A stretch of DNA of 64,000 nucleotides, taken from positions 4,154,001 through 4,218,000 of the forward strand of contig NZ_CP029008.1 of assembly GCF_024585165.1 (NCBI RefSeq). The letters run 5' to 3'. This document shows, piece after piece, positions 27,752 to 37,225 of the stretch. Every line of letters starts with the position of its first letter. Position 1 is the first letter of the stretch. The position numbers and the translations under genes were made by a program. The DNA is from Bradyrhizobium sp. WBOS07. Lineage in GTDB: Bacteria; Pseudomonadota; Alphaproteobacteria; Rhizobiales; Xanthobacteraceae. Below the pieces are notes generated by a model, which saw only the letters and a list, made by a program, of their open reading frames with translations, made no database searches and was not told the origin of the DNA.

Positions 27752-28549
27752 TCAACCACCAAACACATACGACGCCATCGCGACACCCGAGACCTCGTCG
27801 ACGAAGACGCGCCTGCCGACATCGCTGCCGGCGGCACCGGCGGCCACCATCAGCGGCAGCAGATGGTCCTCGCGCGGATGCGCCAGGCGCGCACTCGGCG
27901 CATGTTCCCAATCGACCAGCATCGCGTTGCGACGGACCGGATCCGGGTTGCTGATCGCCTCGTTCAGATAAGCCTCGAAATCGTAGGAGACCGGCCTGGA
28001 CTCCGGCCGGTTGAAGCCGCGCATGTTGTGATAGGTCAGCCCGCTGCCGACGATCAGGATGCCATCATCGCGGAGCGAGGCGATGGCTTCGCCGGCCTTG
28101 ATGTGCTCGGCCGCATCGTAGGCAGACTTCAGCGACAGCAGCACGATCGGCATGTCGGCGTTCGGATACATCAAGCCGAGCGGCACGAAGGTGCCGTGAT
28201 CAAACCCCTGATTGGGATCTTCCCGGCAATCGAGGCCGGCCCGCGTCAGCAGCGCCTTCACTTGCGCCGCGAGCTCCGGCTTGCCGGGCGCCGGATATTT
28301 GAGGTGGTACGTATGCTCGGGGAAACCGTAATAATCGTACACCATCGGCGGCTGCGCCGAGGTCGAGACGGTAAAGGCATCGGCCTCCCAATGGCCGGTG
28401 ATGACGAGCACGGCCTTCGGCCTTTCCGGGAGCAGCTGCGGCAGCCGGCCGAACTCCGCGGCGGTCTTCGCATATTGCACCCGCCTGTCCTCCATGAACG
28501 GCCAGGGACCGCCGCCATGCGACAGGAAGAGCGTCGGAAATCGCGTCAT
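27752..28549 (-). CDS. Class III extradiol dioxygenase, DODA/YgiD type
   Basis: A 265-residue LigB-superfamily, non-haem metal enzyme. Metal ligands fit LSHGGGPWPF at 9-18 (His11) and ITGHWEADAF (His53); later strings are NQGFDHGTFVPLGLMYPNAD (His) and GSGLTYHNMRGF. Plant and bacterial members cleave 4,5-DOPA or other catechols; some YgiD-like proteins have unclear substrates. It is full length and monocistronic, ending next to the repeat that carries the MITE. The aromatic substrate here cannot be read from the sequence. Confidence 0.9.
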   Translation of the reverse strand: MTRFPTLFLSHGGGPWPFMEDRRVQYAKTAAEFGRLPQLLPERPKAVLVITGHWEADAFTVSTSAQPPMVYDYYGFPEHTYHLKYPAPGKPELAAQVKALLTRAGLDCREDPNQGFDHGTFVPLGLMYPNADMPIVLLSLKSAYDAAEHIKAGEAIASLRDDGILIVGSGLTYHNMRGFNRPESRPVSYDFEAYLNEAISNPDPVRRNAMLVDWEHAPSARLAHPREDHLLPLMVAAGAAGSDVGRRVFVDEVSGVAMASYVFGG

Positions 28550-28701
28550 GTTGCTGGTCTCATCGGCAATATGCGCGCCAGTGCCGGCGCGACGGCGGCG
28601 AGCATAGGCAAACCGGCATGGTTAGCAAGTCGTTAACGATTTGCCGCCCAAAATCTCCGGCATGGCCGAAGCAGTCGGCCTCAAGACAAGTGAGACGTGA
28701 G

Positions 28702-28881
28702 ATGAGGAAGTTTGCACTGGGGGACGTCGTCAACAGTGACAAGGGCCGCCGCGGCATCGTGCGCGCCGCCTTCAAGTCGCGGGAAGGCCAGCAATTCTAC
28801 GCCGTCGAGAAGGACGGCGCGATGGACTATCTGGAGGAAGACCGGCTGACGCCGGCCCCGCGCGTCGAGCTCGCGGCTTAA
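28702..28881 (+). CDS. Small conserved-looking hypothetical protein
   Basis: A 59-residue soluble protein beginning MRKFALGDVVNSDKGRRGIV and ending LTPAPRVELAA. The pattern (GDVV...GRRGIV...VEKDG) suggests a small SH3-like or KOW-like beta barrel, but this is only a resemblance. The open frame extends upstream to 28618 without a better start. The ribosome-binding site is weak (GTGAG). Confidence 0.6.
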   Translation: MRKFALGDVVNSDKGRRGIVRAAFKSREGQQFYAVEKDGAMDYLEEDRLTPAPRVELAA

Positions 28882-28937
28882 AGCTCACGCCATCCTGTCG
28901 CGCTTAAGATGAGCTCTGACAATTGGACGGAGGCGCG

Positions 28938-29060
28938 CTCCCTCTCCCGCCTGCGGGAGAGGGTTGGGGAGAGGGTGTTTCCGCAATGGGATAGTATCCC
29001 CTAGCGGAGACAGCCCTCACCCGCGCCTTCGGCGCGACCTCTCCCGCAAGCGGGAGAGGT
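28938..29060. repeat. Palindromic intergenic repeat, CTCTCCC family (copy 4)
   Basis: The element begins CTCCCTCTCCCGCCTGCGGG AGAGGG and ends CCTCTCCCGCAAGCGGGAGA GG, with GGGGAGAGGGTGTTTCCGCA inside, closest to copy 1 (11250-11378). It lies just past the stop of the esterase homologue. Confidence 0.8.
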
Positions 29061-29076
29061 GGGCGGGCTGCGGCAG

Positions 29077-30534
29077 CTAGCGCGCGAGTCGGTCCAGACG
29101 CTCCGCCAAGGGATCGTCGCCGCTCGCGATGCCCTCGTTCGTCATCAGCAGCAGGCGATCGCGACCGGCCGCGGCCCAATGCGGAAGATCCGGACCGTTG
29201 GGATCGCCGCTCCTGGCGAAGTTGATCCAATAGGATCGCATGCGGCTTGCGACCTTGCGATCGCCGCGCGAGAAGATGCCTGCCCCCGGCACGCCTTCCG
29301 CACCGAAAATGAACTGCAGCTCGCGCCCATGCCCGCCTTCGGGATTGGCGCGCCGGGCCTCCGGCACATAGGCGAAGCGATAGCGAAAGGTCGCCGCGCC
29401 GCTTGCTGCATGCAGGCGGGCCAGCAATCGTGCGGGCTCGGTAAAGACCTTGTCGGTATAGAACCTCGCCGCAAGCTCTGACGGCCGGACGAGACCTGGA
29501 TAGAGCTCGCGCAGCTCGCCGCTCGTGAGCCCTGACGATGCGACCTCCTCCTTGATATCGGACTCGCTGTCGAAGCCCGTCTCGTCGTCGTTCGAGCCGA
29601 TGATCATGGGAATACGGCTTTGATGTCCGGCTGCAAAGCCCGCGGCAATATCCTCGGTCACCAGATCTCCATCTCTCATCGGCGCGAAGCTGCGCCGCAA
29701 TGTCTGCAGGAGACGGTTCTCGGCGGCAAGCAGGCGTCGCGGTTCGACGCCGCGCAGATCCGCCTGCGCTCCCAGCGCGGCCACGAACTGCCGGCCGACA
29801 GCCTCCGCCTCCTGCACCGAGCGCAGATGCGCGCGCGCTGGAATCGATTGCAGGATGGCTTTGTGAAAGAGACCAAGCGCTTGCGCGGACAGCATCAGGA
29901 GCGCGATCGACGTCGCGCCGGCGCCGCTGCCGAACAAGGTGACGTTGCCAGGATCGCCGCCGAAGGCCGCGATGTTGTCGTGAACCCAATGCAGCACGGC
30001 GATCTGATCCATCAGGCCGTAATTGCCGGAGCCGCCGTCCGACAGCGCGGGATGAGCAAGCCAGCCGAGCGCGCCGAGGCGATAATTGGCGGTCACGACG
30101 ATGAGGCCGGCCTGCGCCAGCCTGGCACCGTCGAACAGCGGCTCGTTCGCGCTGCCGCTGACGAAGCCGCCGCCATGGATGAACACCATCACCGGCAGCG
30201 GGCCGTCGACCCCGAAGGGACGGAACACGTTCAGCGTCAGACAATCCTCGCTTGCCTCGGGCAGCGCCGGCTGAAGGCAGGGCGCGCCGGAGGCATAGGC
30301 GGTGTGCATCTCCGAGCTTTCGGGCGTCGGCTGCGGCGGCCGCCAGCGTAACGCGCCGACCGGCGGCGCCGCGTAGGCCAGTCCCTTGAACGAAGCCACC
30401 TCGCCTTCGACGGCGCCGAGCATCTGTCCTTCGCGCGTCAGCGCGAATGGAAACTGCCCGACCGGCTGAGCCATGGCCGAGCCGGCAAGCCAGAGCAATG
30501 CGGAAGCCGCAATGAGCGCAAGCAGGGATCGCAT
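29077..30534 (-). CDS. Carboxylesterase type B homologue lacking the nucleophile serine
   Basis: A 485-residue exported alpha/beta-hydrolase homologue with a signal peptide (MRSLLALIAASALLWLAGSA, cleavage near MAQ). It has family strings ASEDCLTLNVFRP, VFIHGGGFVSGSANEP (oxyanion hole) and NIAAFGGDPGNVTLFG. At the nucleophile elbow, where the family has G-E-S-A-G, it reads G-S-G-A-G, so the serine position holds glycine. The acid region (SNDDETGF) and the histidine region (GGHGRELQFIFG) remain. It may be catalytically dead, use the displaced serine, or act as a binding protein. The start with the signal peptide is convincing. Confidence 0.85.
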   Translation of the reverse strand: MRSLLALIAASALLWLAGSAMAQPVGQFPFALTREGQMLGAVEGEVASFKGLAYAAPPVGALRWRPPQPTPESSEMHTAYASGAPCLQPALPEASEDCLTLNVFRPFGVDGPLPVMVFIHGGGFVSGSANEPLFDGARLAQAGLIVVTANYRLGALGWLAHPALSDGGSGNYGLMDQIAVLHWVHDNIAAFGGDPGNVTLFGSGAGATSIALLMLSAQALGLFHKAILQSIPARAHLRSVQEAEAVGRQFVAALGAQADLRGVEPRRLLAAENRLLQTLRRSFAPMRDGDLVTEDIAAGFAAGHQSRIPMIIGSNDDETGFDSESDIKEEVASSGLTSGELRELYPGLVRPSELAARFYTDKVFTEPARLLARLHAASGAATFRYRFAYVPEARRANPEGGHGRELQFIFGAEGVPGAGIFSRGDRKVASRMRSYWINFARSGDPNGPDLPHWAAAGRDRLLLMTNEGIASGDDPLAERLDRLAR

Positions 30535-30610
30535 CTTCTGGGCATCTCGATGCGCAGACGAATTCGTGTGAGGTTATGTCCGCGGCGCGCCAGCAGGCAA
30601 GCCTTGCGGC

Positions 30611-30823
30611 TTACTCACCGCGCTTTGCGAGAATCTCCGCCAGCGCGCGGCGCGCGACGATGCCGAGCTCGCCGAGCGTCGAGTGTCCGGCCTGCGCCGC
30701 CTCGATCAGTCGCTCGGCGATGAACCTGCGGCTATCGTGATCGCCGCCATGCGGCAATTGCCGGCACGTCTGCTCCAGGACGACGTCCATGTTCGCTTTG
30801 GTCCGCTCACTCAACTCTGGCAT
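30611..30823 (-). CDS. Small hypothetical protein
   Basis: A 70-residue acidic, mostly helical protein starting MPELSERTKANMDVVLEQTC and containing DSRRFIAERLIEAAQAGHST. The spacing of hydrophobic residues looks like a real compact fold, and codon use resembles its neighbours. The ribosome-binding site is weak. I do not recognise the family. Confidence 0.65.
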   Translation of the reverse strand: MPELSERTKANMDVVLEQTCRQLPHGGDHDSRRFIAERLIEAAQAGHSTLGELGIVARRALAEILAKRGE

Positions 30824-31053
30824 GACGCTCGGCCGCTACGCGTGGCTTGTAACCGCAAGCATACACAGGGCGATCGGGCATGATTAGCCCGGGTAATCAC
30901 GGCCATTGTGCATCGCGATGCGTGCAGCGCCCGCGACATTCGCGCGGCCATGATGCCGCCGCAAACGACCACCGAAGATTGCACTTGCTCTGATGACAAG
31001 CTGAACCTGCAGCGCTAGCCTGCCGGCAAAACGAAACATACGGGAGGAATGCC

Positions 31054-33699
31054 ATGTCTGATGCGATGGTTGCCACACGTGCCTCCGAGGAACGCGGAAC
31101 CGCTCAGCAGGTCGACGTCGCCGTGGTCGGGGCCGGCTTTGCCGGCCTCTATCTTCTGCACCGCCTGCGCAAGGCCGGCTTCAAGGCCGTCGCCCTCGAG
31201 GAGGCCGGCGACGTCGGCGGCACCTGGTATTGGAACCGCTATCCCGGCGCGCGCTGCGACATCCAGACCATCGACTACAGCTACACGTTCGATCCCGAGC
31301 TCGAGACCGCCTGGACCTGGTCGGAGAAATACGCAACCCAGCCCGAAATCCTGCGCTATCTCGGCTTCGTCGCCGACCGCTACGATCTCAGACGCGACAT
31401 CCGCTTCGGCACGAAGGTCACCGAAGCCAGATGGGACGAGACGGCGGAGCGTTGGCTGCTCACCACCGACAATGGCGCCCCGGTCTCCTGCCGCCACTAC
31501 ATCATGGCCACCGGCTGCCTCTCGGCGCCAAAGCCGCCGGAGATCGACGGCGTCAAGGATTTCAAGGGCGAGGTCTATTTCACCGGACGCTGGCCGCATG
31601 GCGGCGTCGATCTGGCGGGCAAGCGCGTCGCCGTGATCGGCACCGGCTCGTCGGCGATCCAGTCGATCCCGCTGATCGCCGAGCAGGCCGCGCATCTGAC
31701 CGTGTTCCAGCGCACGCCGAACTTCGCGTTGCCCGCGCATAACGGTCCGGCGCCGTCGGACCGCATGAGCCTGCTGCAGAGCGACCGCGCCGCCTATCGC
31801 GAGCAGGCGCGCCAGTCGATGGCCGGCGTGCCCTATCCGCAGCAGACGGTCGTGAGCTGGCAGTTGAGCGATGCCGAACGCCGTGAGCGGTTCGAGCGTG
31901 CCTGGGCGGCCGGCGACCTCGTCCACATCCTGACCCAGCTCTGGGCCGACCAGGCCGTCGACGTCGACGGCAACAAGATCGTCCAGGACCTGATCCGCGA
32001 GAAGATCCGCGCGGCCGTCAAGGACCCCGAGACCGCTGCCGCGCTCATGCCGCACGACCATCCCTTCGGCGCCAAGCGCCCCTGCCTCGACACCAATTAC
32101 TACGCCACCTACAACCGGCCGAACGTCACGCTGGTCAATCTGCGCCAGGAACCGATCAAGGCGATCACCGCGAGCGGCATCGCGACCGACAAGCGCAGCT
32201 TCGACCTCGACGTCATCGTGTTCGCCACCGGGTTCGACGCCATGACCGGCGCGATCCGCGCCGTGCATCCGATCACCGGGCGCGGCGGCAAGTCGCTCAC
32301 CGACGTCTGGGCACAGGGGCCGCAGACCTATCTCGGCCTCACCGTCGCGGGCTTCCCGAACTTCTTCATGATCACCGGTCCGGGCAGCCCGTCGGTGCTC
32401 TCGAACATGGCGGTCTCGATCGAGCAGCATGTCGACTGGGTGGTCGACCGCTTGGCCGACTTGCGCGATGCCGGCCTCACCACGATCGAGCCGACCGAGA
32501 CGGCGCAGGCCGGCTGGAACAGGCACATGGCCGACTGCTCGATGCTGACGCTACACCGGCTCGCCAACACCTGGTACACGGGCGCCAACGTGCCCGGCAA
32601 GGTGCAGGGCCTGATGCCCTATACCGGCGGCGTCGGCCCCTATCGCAGCATCTGCGACGAGGTGGTGAGCCGCGGCATGCTCGGCTTCAAGCTCACCGGC
32701 CCTGGTGGCGCCGCGCAATGCAATGACGGCGAGGTGGTGCGGCTGCAGCCGGACGTGCGGCTGGTGCTGGGCCTGCTGGCGTCGCTGAACCTGCCGCCGA
32801 TCGAGTCGATGGGCGCGGAAGGCGCGCGTGCGTTCGTGAACGAGTTCAACAAGAGCCGGCCTGCGGGACGGCCGATCGGCGACATCGTCGACGGCACCCT
32901 TCCCGTCGCGGACGGCGCGCTGCCTTACCGCGTCTACAAGCCGGCGACGCCAGGACCGCATCCGGTCGTGGTGTATTTCCACGGCGGCGGCTGGGTGCTC
33001 GGCGACGAGCAATCGGACGAGCCGTTCTGCCGCGACATGGTGCGGCGGACCGGGATGATGTTCGTCAGCGTCGGCTATCGTCACGCCCCGGAGCATCGCT
33101 TCCCGACCGCGGCCGAAGACGGCTATGCGGCAACGCGCTGGATCGCCGAGCACGCCGAAGAGCTCGGCGGCAGAGCGGGCCCGGTGCTGGTCGCCGGCTG
33201 GAGTGCCGGCGGCAACGTCGCCGCTGTCACCTGCCAGCTCGCGCGCGACCGTGGCGGGCCCGAGATCGCCGGCCAGCTCCTAATCTGCCCGGTCACCGAT
33301 TGCAGCTTCGATCGTTCCTCCTACAACGACAATGCGACCGGCTACTTCCTGACGCGCTCGCTGATGTACTGGTTCTGGGATCTCTATTGCTCGCCGGCCG
33401 ACCGCACCGATCCGCGCGTCTCGCCGCTGCGCGGCAAGGTCGCCGGCCTGCCGCCCGCCTTCGTGGTGACCTGCGAGTTCGATCCGTTGCGCGACGAGGG
33501 GATCGCCTATGCCGAGGCGATGTCGGCCGCAGGCGTCCCGGTCGACCAGCTGAAGGCGCACGGCCATTTCCACTCCTCGTTCACCATGGTCGACGTCGTG
33601 ATCACGGGCGTACCGGGCCGGGTGCAGATGGCGGAGGCCTTGCGTCGCTTCGCCGGGCAGGCCAGCCCGGGGCACAAGATCGCGGCGGCGGCGAGCTGA
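31054..33699 (+). CDS. Fusion of a Baeyer-Villiger-type flavin monooxygenase and an HSL-family esterase
   Basis: An 881-residue two-domain enzyme. Residues about 20-560 are a flavin monooxygenase: FAD motif GAGFAG at 26-31, the fingerprint [15 protein letters not shown], a second Rossmann motif [11 protein letters not shown] near 196 and ATGFDAMTG. The Baeyer-Villiger motif reads [12 protein letters not shown], with Phe where the family has His. Residues about 620-870 are an alpha/beta hydrolase: HGGGW near 643, nucleophile GWSAGG near 715, FDPLRDEG near 809 and HGHFHSS near 837. A ketone would be turned to an ester and then cleaved by the same polypeptide. The start follows ACGGGAGGAATGCC at 31044, with a clear ribosome-binding site, and a terminator follows. 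Confidence 0.9.
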   Translation: MSDAMVATRASEERGTAQQVDVAVVGAGFAGLYLLHRLRKAGFKAVALEEAGDVGGTWYWNRYPGARCDIQTIDYSYTFDPELETAWTWSEKYATQPEILRYLGFVADRYDLRRDIRFGTKVTEARWDETAERWLLTTDNGAPVSCRHYIMATGCLSAPKPPEIDGVKDFKGEVYFTGRWPHGGVDLAGKRVAVIGTGSSAIQSIPLIAEQAAHLTVFQRTPNFALPAHNGPAPSDRMSLLQSDRAAYREQARQSMAGVPYPQQTVVSWQLSDAERRERFERAWAAGDLVHILTQLWADQAVDVDGNKIVQDLIREKIRAAVKDPETAAALMPHDHPFGAKRPCLDTNYYATYNRPNVTLVNLRQEPIKAITASGIATDKRSFDLDVIVFATGFDAMTGAIRAVHPITGRGGKSLTDVWAQGPQTYLGLTVAGFPNFFMITGPGSPSVLSNMAVSIEQHVDWVVDRLADLRDAGLTTIEPTETAQAGWNRHMADCSMLTLHRLANTWYTGANVPGKVQGLMPYTGGVGPYRSICDEVVSRGMLGFKLTGPGGAAQCNDGEVVRLQPDVRLVLGLLASLNLPPIESMGAEGARAFVNEFNKSRPAGRPIGDIVDGTLPVADGALPYRVYKPATPGPHPVVVYFHGGGWVLGDEQSDEPFCRDMVRRTGMMFVSVGYRHAPEHRFPTAAEDGYAATRWIAEHAEELGGRAGPVLVAGWSAGGNVAAVTCQLARDRGGPEIAGQLLICPVTDCSFDRSSYNDNATGYFLTRSLMYWFWDLYCSPADRTDPRVSPLRGKVAGLPPAFVVTCEFDPLRDEGIAYAEAMSAAGVPVDQLKAHGHFHSSFTMVDVVITGVPGRVQMAEALRRFAGQASPGHKIAAAAS

Positions 33700-33777
33700 T
33701 CAGGCAAGGCGGCCGGGAACCTTTTCCCGGCTGCTGCATTATGGCGTCGTGGCATTGAGATGCAGCGACAGGTGTAG

Positions 33778-33814
33778 GCCCCGGCACGCAGATCCGCGTG
33801 CTGGGGCGTTTTTT
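33778..33814 (+). terminator. Intrinsic terminator of the monooxygenase-esterase gene
   Basis: GCCCCGGCACGC pairs with GCGTGCTGGGGC (12 pairs, one G-U) around a 6-base loop and is followed by GTTTTTTG. It lies about 80 bases after the stop codon and ends just before the next gene. Confidence 0.85.
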
Positions 33815-33829
33815 GCGTGAGGCGGGACG

Positions 33830-34102
33830 ATGGGGGACGTTGTCGGGGAGTCAAAGGTCGATTTCGGTGCGCTTGCGGTGCTGAACAAATGGCCGTCGCT
33901 CGCCAATCAGCGTCAGCCGGACCGGGAGCCGTACCAGGTCGTCGAAGGCACGCTCGACGAATGCATCTCGGCGTTCATGGACAAGCCGGTGGCGACCCGT
34001 CACCTCTACGAGATCCGCACCGTGGCGCAGCCGCCGCTGGTCACCGAGGTCCTCTCGCCCGAGCACGTCGTCGAGCTCTGGCGCCTCCGAGAATTTCTCT
34101 GA
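33830..34102 (+). CDS. Small hypothetical protein
   Basis: A 90-residue soluble protein (MGDVVGESKVDFGALAVLNK ... VVELWRLREFL) with no recognised domain. The start is supported by GAGGCGGGACG. It follows a strong terminator, so it has its own promoter or depends on readthrough. Codon use is like its neighbours. Confidence 0.65.
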   Translation: MGDVVGESKVDFGALAVLNKWPSLANQRQPDREPYQVVEGTLDECISAFMDKPVATRHLYEIRTVAQPPLVTEVLSPEHVVELWRLREFL

Positions 34103-34211
34103 CCGCACTTCACGGCATCGCGCAGGAACCTTCTTCCGGTTTGTCCCGTTAACGGGGATCGGAAGCCAAAGTCCTAAGCCAATTCGTAAGCCAAGTCGCG
34201 AGTGCCTGAGG

Positions 34212-34517
34212 ATGCTTGAAGCTGGCGTACCATCATCGATCGTGCCCTACGGGGCGGACCAGACCTTGTTCGTGGTGGTCGATCGCCGCGACGAGAACAC
34301 CGAAATCCGCATCGAACGCAACGACCTCGAAGCCACGATCGGCGATCTCGTCGCCGGCTGCTTCAACGACCCCATCAAGGTGATCTCCTTCAACACGCTC
34401 GAGCATTGGATGAAGGACATCTCGACCGACGTCGCCGGCGAGATCCGAGCGCGCTGCGACATCGACGGAATGGAGCTGCCTGATTATCTCAGCGACTTCG
34501 TGGAAAGCCATTCCTGA
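34212..34517 (+). CDS. Small hypothetical protein
   Basis: A 101-residue acidic protein starting MLEAGVPSSIVPYGADQTLF with TLEHWMKDISTDVAGEIRAR in the C-terminal half. A GTG ten codons in (VPYGADQT) is an alternative start. No known domain. It lies 109 bases after the other small gene on the same strand. Confidence 0.65.
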   Translation: MLEAGVPSSIVPYGADQTLFVVVDRRDENTEIRIERNDLEATIGDLVAGCFNDPIKVISFNTLEHWMKDISTDVAGEIRARCDIDGMELPDYLSDFVESHS

Positions 34518-34633
34518 AAGCGCTCTGCTCCTGAAAGCGCTCTGCTTGCCCGAACAAGAAAAGCGCAGCGTCCGCGGCGCATTTGGCGGTCACCTCGGTG
34601 GTGCCAGCCGTCAGGACATGGATTGGGAAGAGT

Positions 34634-34789
34634 CTAAGCGCGCCGGTACTTGCCGGCGATGACCTCGATCTCGCGGCGGCGCTCGTCGGCAAAGGCGAGC
34701 AGCCTTTCGATGGTCAGCGTATCCGTGATCCGTCTGGCGAGCCGCTCGGCGCGCGCGGCCTGATCTTCGAGATACTGGATCGTGTTCAA
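34634..34789 (-). CDS. Small helical hypothetical protein (TTG start)
   Basis: A 51-residue charged, helical protein, LNTIQYLEDQAARAERLARR then ITDTLTIERLLAFADERRRE and IEVIAGKYRRA. The TTG at 34787-34789 has GGGAGAGGGACG upstream, a very strong ribosome-binding site, and was preferred over an ATG 13 codons upstream without one. Rhizobial genomes carry many such short proteins; function unknown. Confidence 0.65.
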   Translation of the reverse strand: MNTIQYLEDQAARAERLARRITDTLTIERLLAFADERRREIEVIAGKYRRA

Positions 34790-34888
34790 GCGTCCCTCTC
34801 CCCACTGCCCCAAACTGCCTGGACACACATGGTGCTCGATAAGCCGCTAACACCCGGTTAAACGCGGCGTCTGGTGTTGACGAGCGTC

Positions 34889-35407
34889 CTATTGCACGAC
34901 CTCGAGCCGGACATTGGTGATGCCCTTGTCGACCATGCCGAGCGCCTCGGCCGCGGACGGCGTGATGTCGACCACGCGTCCGCGAACATAGGGCCCGCGA
35001 TCGTTCACCCGGACCGTGACGAAGCGGCCGGAATCGGTGTCGGTGACGCGCAGCTTGGTGCCGAACGGCAGAGTCGGATGCGCCGCGGTCAACTCGTTCT
35101 TGTCGAACCGCTCGCCGCTTGCGGTCGCCGTATCCGAATAGAAGCTGGCAATGCCGTGCGACACGGTTTGCTTTGAGTCCGCATCGGGAGCGCGCGCCCG
35201 GCTGATCGGGCGCGGATGCAGCGCCGCCACGCGCTGCGGGCGCTCGACCGCGGCCTGCCGGCTGGCGCCGGCGAGATCGGCCTTCTGGCGGCCGACCGGC
35301 GCTTGCGCGCAGGCGGCAAGCGAGGCGGCGCCGGCGATGGCAAGCAACAGCCGGCACGAGGTCGCGTAGGAAATCCGGGAAGCTTCGGCACGTGCAATGC
35401 GAGACAT
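34889..35407 (-). CDS. RlpA-like lipoprotein
   Basis: A 172-residue lipoprotein: the N-terminal signal ends in a lipobox (GAASLAAC), followed by a low-complexity linker and a double-psi beta-barrel with HGIASFYSD, ERFDKNELTAAHPTLPFGTK and VNDRGPYVRGRVVDIT. RlpA acts in peptidoglycan turnover at the septum. The start ATG (35405-35407) has GGAGGG upstream; longer frames lack support. It has no SPOR domain. Compared with the copy at 22993-23307 it is longer and lipid-anchored. Confidence 0.88.
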   Translation of the reverse strand: MSRIARAEASRISYATSCRLLLAIAGAASLAACAQAPVGRQKADLAGASRQAAVERPQRVAALHPRPISRARAPDADSKQTVSHGIASFYSDTATASGERFDKNELTAAHPTLPFGTKLRVTDTDSGRFVTVRVNDRGPYVRGRVVDITPSAAEALGMVDKGITNVRLEVVQ

Positions 35408-35572
35408 GATACGCCCTCCGAACGGGGGCGATTTTCGGTCGGCAATGAGGGCAGAACCTTGTCGGAACAAAAGCAGGCGTGCGGCCGCCGCCATTTCGCG
35501 TCAGCTGTGACGATTCCACCACAGTGACGCGTCCTGAATCGGGACAGCCTGAGGGCCGGCAACCCCAGTGGC

Positions 35573-37225
35573 TCAGTAATGCGGCTCGTACATCTGGGAC
35601 TGGACCAGGGCCTTGACGTCGTTGGGCGCCGGTCCGGCCGCCAACCCGCGCTGATAGGCGACGTCGGCAACGGCCGCGGCGATGCGGACCGAGACCTCGC
35701 GAATGCGCGGCAACGCCGGATAGAGGCTCCCCTGATCGAGGTCCTCCTTGCCGACGCAATCGGCAAGCGTATGGGCCGCCGCCATGAACATCTCGTCGGT
35801 CACGAGCTTCGAGCCGCTGGCGATGACGCCGAGGCCGACGCCGGGGAAGATGTAGGAATTATTGCCCTGGCGCGGCACGAAGCTGCGACCGTTGAGCTTG
35901 ACCGGATCATACGGGCTGCCGCAGGCGAACAGCGCGCGGCCCCCGGTGTAGCGATAGGCATCCTCGGCCGAGCATTCCGCCTTCGAGGTCGGGTTGGAGA
36001 GCGCGAACACGATCGGCTGTTCGTTGAGCTCGGCCATGGTCTTGAGCACCTCCGGCGTGAAAGCGCCGCCGACCGCAGCGACGCCGATGATCGCCGTCGG
36101 CTTCAGCGTCTTGATCGCAGTCAGGAAGTCGGAGATCGGCGCCTGGCCGGCATGCGCATAGCGCAGCTTGTGGCCTGAGAGACCATCGCGGCCGCCGACG
36201 ACGAGGCCGCGGGAATCCACCAGCCAGTTGCGCCGGAGCGCGTCCGCTTCGCTGGCGCCTTCCGCCATCATGGCCGACACCACGAGATCGGCGATGCCGG
36301 TCGCCGCCTCGCCCGCGCCAAGGAACAGGATGCGCTGATCCCTGAGCTTGCCGCCGGAGATGCGCAGAGCCGAGAACAGTCCGGCGAGCGCCACCGCCGC
36401 GGTGCCCTGGATGTCGTCGTTGAAGACGCAGGCTTCGTCGCGATATTTGTGCAGCAGCTTGAACGCCGAATGATTGGCGAAATCCTCGAACTGGATCAGC
36501 ACGCCCGGAAAGGTCTTTCGCGCAGCCTGCATGAACTCGTCGACGAAGCTGTCATAGGCTTCGCCCGTAAGCCGCCGCTCGCGCAGGCCGAGATAATAGG
36601 GATCGTTCAGCAGCTCTTCGTTGTTGGTGCCGACGTCGAGCACGATCGGCAGGCACGATTCCGGATGCACGCCGGCGCAGGCCGAGTAGAGCGAGAGCTT
36701 GCCGACCGGGATGCCCATGCCGTTGGCGCCGAGATCGCCAAGCCCCAGTATGCGCTCGCCGTCGGTGACGACGATCAGCTTGGCCTGGTAGGGCCAGTTC
36801 TTCAGCAGCTCGGCGATCTGACCGCGATCGCGCGAGGAGATGAACATGCCGCGCGGCCGCTGGAAGATCAGGCCGTATTTCTGGCAGGCGAGCCCGACCG
36901 TCGGCGTGTAGATGATCGGCTGGATTTCGTCGATATGGTCGACGACGACGCGGAAGAACAGCGCCTCGTTGCGGTCATGCAGCGCGTTCAGCGCGACATA
37001 TTTTTCCAGATCGGTCGGCAGCGTGCGCAGATTGGTGAGGACACGCTGCGCCTGGGTCTCCATCGTCAGCACGCAAGGCGGCAGCAGGCCACGCAGGCCG
37101 AGTGCGGCGCGCTCGGATTCGGTGAAGGCGGTGCCCTTGTTGAGCAGGGGATCGCGCAGCAGCGCCATGCCTTGCGGCGGATTTGACGACGTCGATTGGG
37201 CAACGACCCGAGCAGGTCTATTCAC
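35573..37225 (-). CDS. NAD-dependent malic enzyme
   Basis: About 550 residues, the large NAD-malic enzyme type that decarboxylates malate to pyruvate. Motifs are YTPTVGLACQKYGLIFQRPR, VTDGERILGLGDLGANGMGI, FEDFANHSAF with the metal site VFNDDIQGTAAVALAGL, and the nucleotide site FLGAGEAATGIADLV. A GTG at 37223-37225 with GGGGGA upstream is preferred; an ATG seven codons earlier (MKLLGGIVN) would turn that ribosome-binding site into coding sequence. It supplies pyruvate/acetyl-CoA from C4-dicarboxylates, important in rhizobia that live on them. Confidence 0.95.
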   Translation of the reverse strand: MNRPARVVAQSTSSNPPQGMALLRDPLLNKGTAFTESERAALGLRGLLPPCVLTMETQAQRVLTNLRTLPTDLEKYVALNALHDRNEALFFRVVVDHIDEIQPIIYTPTVGLACQKYGLIFQRPRGMFISSRDRGQIAELLKNWPYQAKLIVVTDGERILGLGDLGANGMGIPVGKLSLYSACAGVHPESCLPIVLDVGTNNEELLNDPYYLGLRERRLTGEAYDSFVDEFMQAARKTFPGVLIQFEDFANHSAFKLLHKYRDEACVFNDDIQGTAAVALAGLFSALRISGGKLRDQRILFLGAGEAATGIADLVVSAMMAEGASEADALRRNWLVDSRGLVVGGRDGLSGHKLRYAHAGQAPISDFLTAIKTLKPTAIIGVAAVGGAFTPEVLKTMAELNEQPIVFALSNPTSKAECSAEDAYRYTGGRALFACGSPYDPVKLNGRSFVPRQGNNSYIFPGVGLGVIASGSKLVTDEMFMAAAHTLADCVGKEDLDQGSLYPALPRIREVSVRIAAAVADVAYQRGLAAGPAPNDVKALVQSQMYEPHY

